Positions 23,002-26,984 of a DNA stretch of 26,984 nt are shown here, piece by piece. This stretch comes from Enterobacteriaceae bacterium UBA2655. Lineage in GTDB: Bacteria > Pseudomonadota > Gammaproteobacteria > Enterobacterales > Enterobacteriaceae. The notes beneath the pieces are model-generated. The model was not told where the DNA came from, searched no databases, and worked only from the letters and a program-made list of their open reading frames with translations. The stretch is from the NCBI GenBank assembly GCA_002359495.1, contig DENB01000004.1, positions 22,640-49,623 of the forward strand, written 5' to 3'. The position numbers and the translations under genes are program-made. The first letter of the stretch is position 1. Each line of letters begins with the position of its first letter.

Positions 23002-24720
23002 ATGAATGCGAGTGCAGCAGCCACACAGGATTCAGCAAAAAAAGGCTTCAGTGACCTTCTCACCCGCCTGCGCGCCAATCCGCGTATCCCTCTGATTATC
23101 GGAGCCGCGGCGGCCATCGCTATTGTTCTCGCCCTTGTACTTTGGGCCAAGGCTCCCGACTATCGCGTGCTTTACAGCAACCTGTCTGATGAAGACGGCG
23201 GCGCTATCGTTACCCAGCTTACCCAGATGAACGTCCCCTACCGTTTTGAAGAGAACGGCGGCGCGCTGATGGTGCCGGCGGAAAAGGTGCATGAACTGCG
23301 CCTGCGTCTGGCGCAGCAGGAATTGCCGAAGGGCGGCTCGGTCGGCTTCGAACTGCTCGATAAAGAGAAGTTTGGCATCAGCCAGTTCAGCGAGCAGGTG
23401 AACTATCAGCGCGCGCTGGAAGGCGAACTGGCGCGCACTATCGAAACGCTGGGTCCGGTGAAGAGCGCGCGCGTGCATCTGGCGATGCCGAAACCGACGC
23501 TGTTCGTGCGCGAGCAAAAAGCGCCGTCAGCGTCGGTCACGCTGGCGCTGCAGCCGGGTCGCGCCATGGACGAAGGGCAGATCAACGCCATCGTGCATAT
23601 GGTCTCCAGCAGCGTGCCCGGCCTGCCGCCGGGCAACGTCACGGTGGTGGATCAGGCGGGTCGCCTGTTAACCCATTCCGACGCGGACGGCCGCAATCTG
23701 AACGACACCCAGCTGAAATATACCGGCGACGTCGAAAGCCGTTATCAGCAGCGCATCGAGGCGATCCTGAATCCGATCGTCGGCCAGGGGAACGTACACG
23801 CGCAGGTCACCGCGCAGCTCAACTTCGACACCAGCGAGCAGACCGACGAACAATATAAGCCCAACGGCAGCCCCGATAACGCCGCGATCCGTTCGCGTCA
23901 GACCAGCACCAGCGATCAGTCCGGCTCGCCTTATCCGGGCGGCGTGCCTGGCGCGCTGACCAATCAGCCGGCGCCTGCGAACACCGCGCCGGTTAACGCA
24001 CCGAACGCCAACAACGCCAACGGGCAGAACAACGCCAACGGCAACGCGGCGAACAACGGCACCACCACCAGCACGGCGCGTCCTGCCGGCCCGACCAACT
24101 CGCGTCGCGATGACACGGTGAACTACGAGCTGGATCGCACCATTCGCCACACCAAAATGAACGTGGGCGACGTGAAGCGCCTCTCGGTCGCGGTGGTGGT
24201 GAACTATCGCGCGGATGATAAAGGCAAGGCCGTTGCGCTCAGCGATCAGCAGATCAAACAGATTGAAAACCTGACGCGCGAAGCGATCGGCTATTCACAG
24301 AGCCGCGGCGATACCATCAACGTGGTGAACTCGCCGTTCAACGAAGTGGACAACAGCGTCGGCGACCTGCCCTTCTGGAAGCAGCAGGCCTTCTTTGATC
24401 AGCTGATGAACGGCGGACGCTGGCTGTTGATCGCCCTGGTGGCCTTCATCCTCTACCGCAAACTGGTGCGTCCGCATCTGGTGCGTAAGCAGGAAGCGGA
24501 GAAAGCCGCAGCCGAAGCGGCCGCGCAGGCAGCTGCCGAGAAGCAGGAAAATGACGAAGCCTATAACGTTCAGCTCAGCAAAGACGAGCTGGAGCAGGAG
24601 CGCAAATCTCAGAGCCGCGTAAGCGCCGAAGTGATGAGCCAGCGCATCCGCGAGATGTCTGAAAACGATCCGCGCGTCGTCGCGCTGGTTATCCGTGAAT
24701 GGATGAGTAACGAACTATGA
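23002..24720 (+). CDS. fliF: Flagellar MS-ring protein FliF
   Basis: FliF (572 residues) assembles the MS ring in the inner membrane and houses the export gate. A first membrane segment (about 32-50, [20 protein letters not shown]) is followed by YscJ/FliF ring-building motifs ([49 protein letters not shown]). A second membrane segment lies near 473-489 ([16 protein letters not shown]). The C-terminal tail ([31 protein letters not shown]) binds FliG. Between about 330 and 370 there is an Asn/Ala/Gly-rich linker with NAN repeats. The start has AGGA 7 bases upstream. The stop overlaps fliG by 4 bases. Confidence 0.98.
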   Translation: MNASAAATQDSAKKGFSDLLTRLRANPRIPLIIGAAAAIAIVLALVLWAKAPDYRVLYSNLSDEDGGAIVTQLTQMNVPYRFEENGGALMVPAEKVHELRLRLAQQELPKGGSVGFELLDKEKFGISQFSEQVNYQRALEGELARTIETLGPVKSARVHLAMPKPTLFVREQKAPSASVTLALQPGRAMDEGQINAIVHMVSSSVPGLPPGNVTVVDQAGRLLTHSDADGRNLNDTQLKYTGDVESRYQQRIEAILNPIVGQGNVHAQVTAQLNFDTSEQTDEQYKPNGSPDNAAIRSRQTSTSDQSGSPYPGGVPGALTNQPAPANTAPVNAPNANNANGQNNANGNAANNGTTTSTARPAGPTNSRRDDTVNYELDRTIRHTKMNVGDVKRLSVAVVVNYRADDKGKAVALSDQQIKQIENLTREAIGYSQSRGDTINVVNSPFNEVDNSVGDLPFWKQQAFFDQLMNGGRWLLIALVAFILYRKLVRPHLVRKQEAEKAAAEAAAQAAAEKQENDEAYNVQLSKDELEQERKSQSRVSAEVMSQRIREMSENDPRVVALVIREWMSNEL

Positions 24721-25709
24721 GTCTGACCGGTACTGAAAAAAGCGCCATCCTGATGATGACCATTGGCGAAGAGCGCGCGGCGGAGGTGTTCAAACACCTC
24801 AACCAGCGCGAGGTGCAGCACCTCAGCGCGGCGATGGCCAACATGAAGCAGGTGTCGCATAAGCAGCTCACCGAAGTGCTGCGCCAGTTTGAAATCGACG
24901 CCGAGCAGTTCGCCGCCCTGAGCCTCAACTCCAACGAATATCTGCGTTCGGTGTTGGTCAAGGCGCTGGGCGAAGAGCGTGCCTCCAGCCTGCTGGAGGA
25001 TATTCTCGATACGCGTGAAACCACCAGTGGCATGGAAACGCTCAACTTTATGGAGCCGCAGGCGGCGGCGGATCTCATCCGCGACGAACATCCGCAGATT
25101 ATTGCCACCATTATGGTGCACCTGAAGCGCGGCCAGGCGGCGGATATCCTCGCCCTGTTCGACGAGCGTCTGCGTCACGACGTGATGCTGCGTATCGCCA
25201 CCTTCGGCGGCGTGCAGCCGGCGGCGCTGGCGGAGCTGACCGAAGTGCTCAACGGCTTGCTGGACGGCCAGAACCTCAAGCGCGCGAAGATGGGCGGCGT
25301 GAGAACCGCGGCGGAGATCATCAACCTGATGAAAACGCAGCAGGAAGAGGCGGTTATCGAAGCGGTTCGCGGCTTCGACGGCGACCTGGCGCAGAAAATC
25401 ATCGACGAGATGTTCCTGTTCGAAAATTTGGTGGACGTCGACGACCGCAGCATCCAGCGCCTGCTGCAGGAAGTGGAGTCCGAGCAGCTGCTGGTGGCGC
25501 TGAAGGGCGCCGAGCAGCCGCTGCGCGAGAAGTTCCTCAAGAACATGTCTGCACGCGCGGCCGATATCCTGCGCGACGACCTGGCCAACCGCGGCCCGGT
25601 GCGCATGTCGGCGGTGGAGAACGAACAGAAAGCTATCCTGCTTATCGTTCGTCGTCTGGCGGAATCGGGCGAGATGGTGATTGGCGGCGGCGAGGAAACC
25701 TATGTCTGA
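24717..25709 (+). CDS. fliG: Flagellar motor switch protein FliG
   Basis: FliG (330 residues) is the switch-complex protein that converts stator force into rotation. It has the N-terminal FliF-binding domain, the middle domain with the EHPQ motif (in [12 protein letters not shown]) that binds FliM, and the C-terminal torque domain with the charged helix ([42 protein letters not shown]). The charged residues known to face the stator (the Lys/Arg/Asp set of E. coli) are conserved. It is coupled to fliF by ATGA and overlaps fliH by 8 bases. Confidence 0.98.
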   Translation: MSLTGTEKSAILMMTIGEERAAEVFKHLNQREVQHLSAAMANMKQVSHKQLTEVLRQFEIDAEQFAALSLNSNEYLRSVLVKALGEERASSLLEDILDTRETTSGMETLNFMEPQAAADLIRDEHPQIIATIMVHLKRGQAADILALFDERLRHDVMLRIATFGGVQPAALAELTEVLNGLLDGQNLKRAKMGGVRTAAEIINLMKTQQEEAVIEAVRGFDGDLAQKIIDEMFLFENLVDVDDRSIQRLLQEVESEQLLVALKGAEQPLREKFLKNMSARAADILRDDLANRGPVRMSAVENEQKAILLIVRRLAESGEMVIGGGEETYV

Positions 25710-26400
25710 TGCCTTTTCTGCCCGCCCGTGGCAGCGCTGGCAGCCTGAAGATCTGGGCCGCCTGAACGAACCGGAAGAGAGTTTCGATCCGCTGCCGGAA
25801 GCCGACGCCAGCTATGACGCGGTGGACGAACAGCAGCAGCAGCTGGAGCGCCTGCAGATGCAGGTGCGTAAAGAAGCGCAGGGCCAGGGCTATAACGAAG
25901 GTTTTCAGCAAGGCTCCGCCGAAGGCCAGAAAGCGGGCTTTGACGCCGGCTTTCAACAGGGGCTGGCGGAAGCCCAGCAGCAGCAGGCGCCGCTTCAGGC
26001 GCGCATGCAGCAGCTGGTGACCGAGTTTCAGCATACGCTGGAGGCGCTCGACAGCGTGATCGCCTCGCGTCTGATGCAGCTGGCGCTGGAAGCGGCGCGT
26101 CAGGTGATCGGCCAGGCGACCACCGTCGACGGCAGCGCCCTGCTGCGCCAGATCCAGCAACTGCTGCAGCAGGAGCCGATGTTTAACGGCAAGCCGCAGC
26201 TGCGCGTTCACCCGGACGACCTGCAGCGCATCGAACAAACTCTCGGCCCGACGCTGGATCTGCACGGCTGGCGTCTGCTGGCGGACAGCACGCTGCACCC
26301 CGGCGGCTGCAAGCTCAGCGCCGAAGATGGCGATCTCGACGCCAGCGTGGCGACGCGCTGGCAGGAACTATGCCGCCTCGCCGCGCCGGGAGAGTTCTGA
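25702..26400 (+). CDS. fliH: Flagellar export ATPase regulator FliH
   Basis: FliH (232 residues) holds the export ATPase FliI and links it to FliN at the C ring. It starts [18 protein letters not shown], with the conserved Trp residues that bind the export gate. A long Gln/Ala-rich helix follows (about 35-110, including [25 protein letters not shown] with GxxxG-type repeats typical of FliH). The C-terminal domain is V-ATPase E-subunit-like ([10 protein letters not shown] onward). I chose ATG 25702, with AGGA about 6 bases upstream, although the frame is open earlier. It overlaps fliG by 8 bases and fliI by 1 base. Confidence 0.95.
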   Translation: MSDAFSARPWQRWQPEDLGRLNEPEESFDPLPEADASYDAVDEQQQQLERLQMQVRKEAQGQGYNEGFQQGSAEGQKAGFDAGFQQGLAEAQQQQAPLQARMQQLVTEFQHTLEALDSVIASRLMQLALEAARQVIGQATTVDGSALLRQIQQLLQQEPMFNGKPQLRVHPDDLQRIEQTLGPTLDLHGWRLLADSTLHPGGCKLSAEDGDLDASVATRWQELCRLAAPGEF

Positions 26401-26984
26401 TGACCACCTCCCGCCTTTCCCGCTGGCTCGGCGCGCTCGACGCCTTTGAAAAGCGCATCGCGCAGGTGCAGCCAGTACGCCGCTACGGTCGGCTGATCCG
26501 CGCCACCGGTCTGGTGCTGGAGGCCACCGGCCTGCAGCTGCCGCTCGGTGCCACCTGCGTCATTGAACGCAACGACGGCAAAAGCATCAGCGAAGTCGAG
26601 AGCGAAGTGGTTGGCTTTAACGGCCAGAAGCTGTTTCTGATGCCGCTGGAAGAGGTCGACGGCATTCTGCCGGGCGCGCGCGTTTATGCGCGCCTCACCG
26701 GCGACAATCCGCAGAGCGGCAAACAGCTGCCGCTCGGGCCGCAGCTACTGGGCCGCGTGCTGGACGGCAGCGGCAAGCCGCTTGACGGCCAGCCCTCGCC
26801 CGATACCGGCTACCGCGCCCCGCTGATCACCCCGCCGTTCAACCCGTTGCAGCGCACGCCGATCACCGACGTGCTCGACACCGGCGTGCGCGCCATCAAC
26901 GCCCTGCTTACAGTGGGACGCGGCCAGCGCATGGGACTGTTCGCCGGCTCCGGCGTCGGCAAGAGCGTGCTGCTCGGCATGATG
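26400..26984 (+). CDS. fliI: Flagellar export ATPase FliI, N-terminal part
   Basis: FliI energises flagellar protein export and is related to F1-ATPase beta. The ATG overlaps the fliH stop by one base (TGATG). The window holds 195 of about 456 residues: the FliH-binding N-terminus ([20 protein letters not shown]), the beta-barrel domain ([20 protein letters not shown]), [15 protein letters not shown], and the Walker A loop [17 protein letters not shown] at the window end. The gene continues beyond the window, where fliJ and further fli genes are expected. Confidence 0.97.
   Translation, partial: MTTSRLSRWLGALDAFEKRIAQVQPVRRYGRLIRATGLVLEATGLQLPLGATCVIERNDGKSISEVESEVVGFNGQKLFLMPLEEVDGILPGARVYARLTGDNPQSGKQLPLGPQLLGRVLDGSGKPLDGQPSPDTGYRAPLITPPFNPLQRTPITDVLDTGVRAINALLTVGRGQRMGLFAGSGVGKSVLLGMM

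Noticed and set aside
1..26984. CRISPR arrays, tRNA/rRNA genes, insertion sequences and integrase genes
   Set aside because: No regular repeat-spacer array, no cloverleaf or rRNA-like stretch, and no transposase or integrase motif was seen.

Overview
The window looks like a chromosomal segment of a motile gamma-proteobacterium of the order Enterobacterales. The flagellar proteins are close to the E. coli/Salmonella ones and the gene order is largely enterobacterial. The GC-rich coding style, putA next to the locus, and the accessory genes suggest Erwiniaceae (Pantoea/Mixta/Erwinia-like); the family assignment is inference. No rRNA, tRNA, insertion sequence or CRISPR array was seen.

Layout. 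1-1635 is the C-terminal part of putA, closed by a strong terminator. 1694-4322 carries two tandem paralogous membrane acyltransferases on the minus strand. 4562-7877 is a cystine uptake and D-cysteine block (tcyN, tcyL, tcyJ, dcyD, minus strand), with dcyD and tcyJ in the opposite order to E. coli. 8006-12341 holds fliZ, fliA, an HNH-type nuclease gene and fliC, all minus. 12607-14801 is fliDST on the plus strand, followed by amyA and the lipoprotein gene yedD. 17161-19908 is a patchwork: a small DUF6388-like gene, a candidate small RNA, a LexA-boxed DinI/MsgA-like gene, a small fimbrial-like secreted protein and yedK. 20059-22407 is an accessory module: three small genes for membrane/coiled-coil or Ala-rich proteins, a divergent XRE-S24 repressor-like gene, and a small hypothetical gene. 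From 22460 the basal-body cluster begins: fliE (minus), then fliF, fliG, fliH and fliI (plus, truncated by the window end), with overlapping stops and starts.

How it works together. FliA (sigma-28) and FliZ control late flagellar genes. Matches to the sigma-28 promoter (TAAAGTTT-N11-GCCGATAA) lie before fliC, fliD, fliA and the HNH gene, so the nuclease gene appears to belong to the flagellar regulon. It occupies the fliA-fliC interval that holds the flagellin methylase gene fliB in Salmonella. FliD/S/T cap and chaperone the filament; FliE/F/G/H/I form the rod junction, MS ring, switch and export ATPase.

Most unusual part. The 21452-22102 repressor has the full helix-turn-helix plus S24 architecture but appears to have lost both the nucleophilic Ser (Ala at 130, with Lys at 167 at the LexA-like spacing of 37) and the Ala-Gly cleavage site (Ala-Arg at 92-93). 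It faces a strong promoter set among CTTAA repeats that drives the three-gene membrane cassette. This looks like a repressor-controlled module of unknown function with a non-SOS induction signal. Second in interest are the apparently sigma-28-controlled HNH nuclease gene and the three-hairpin small-RNA candidate at 17584-17681.
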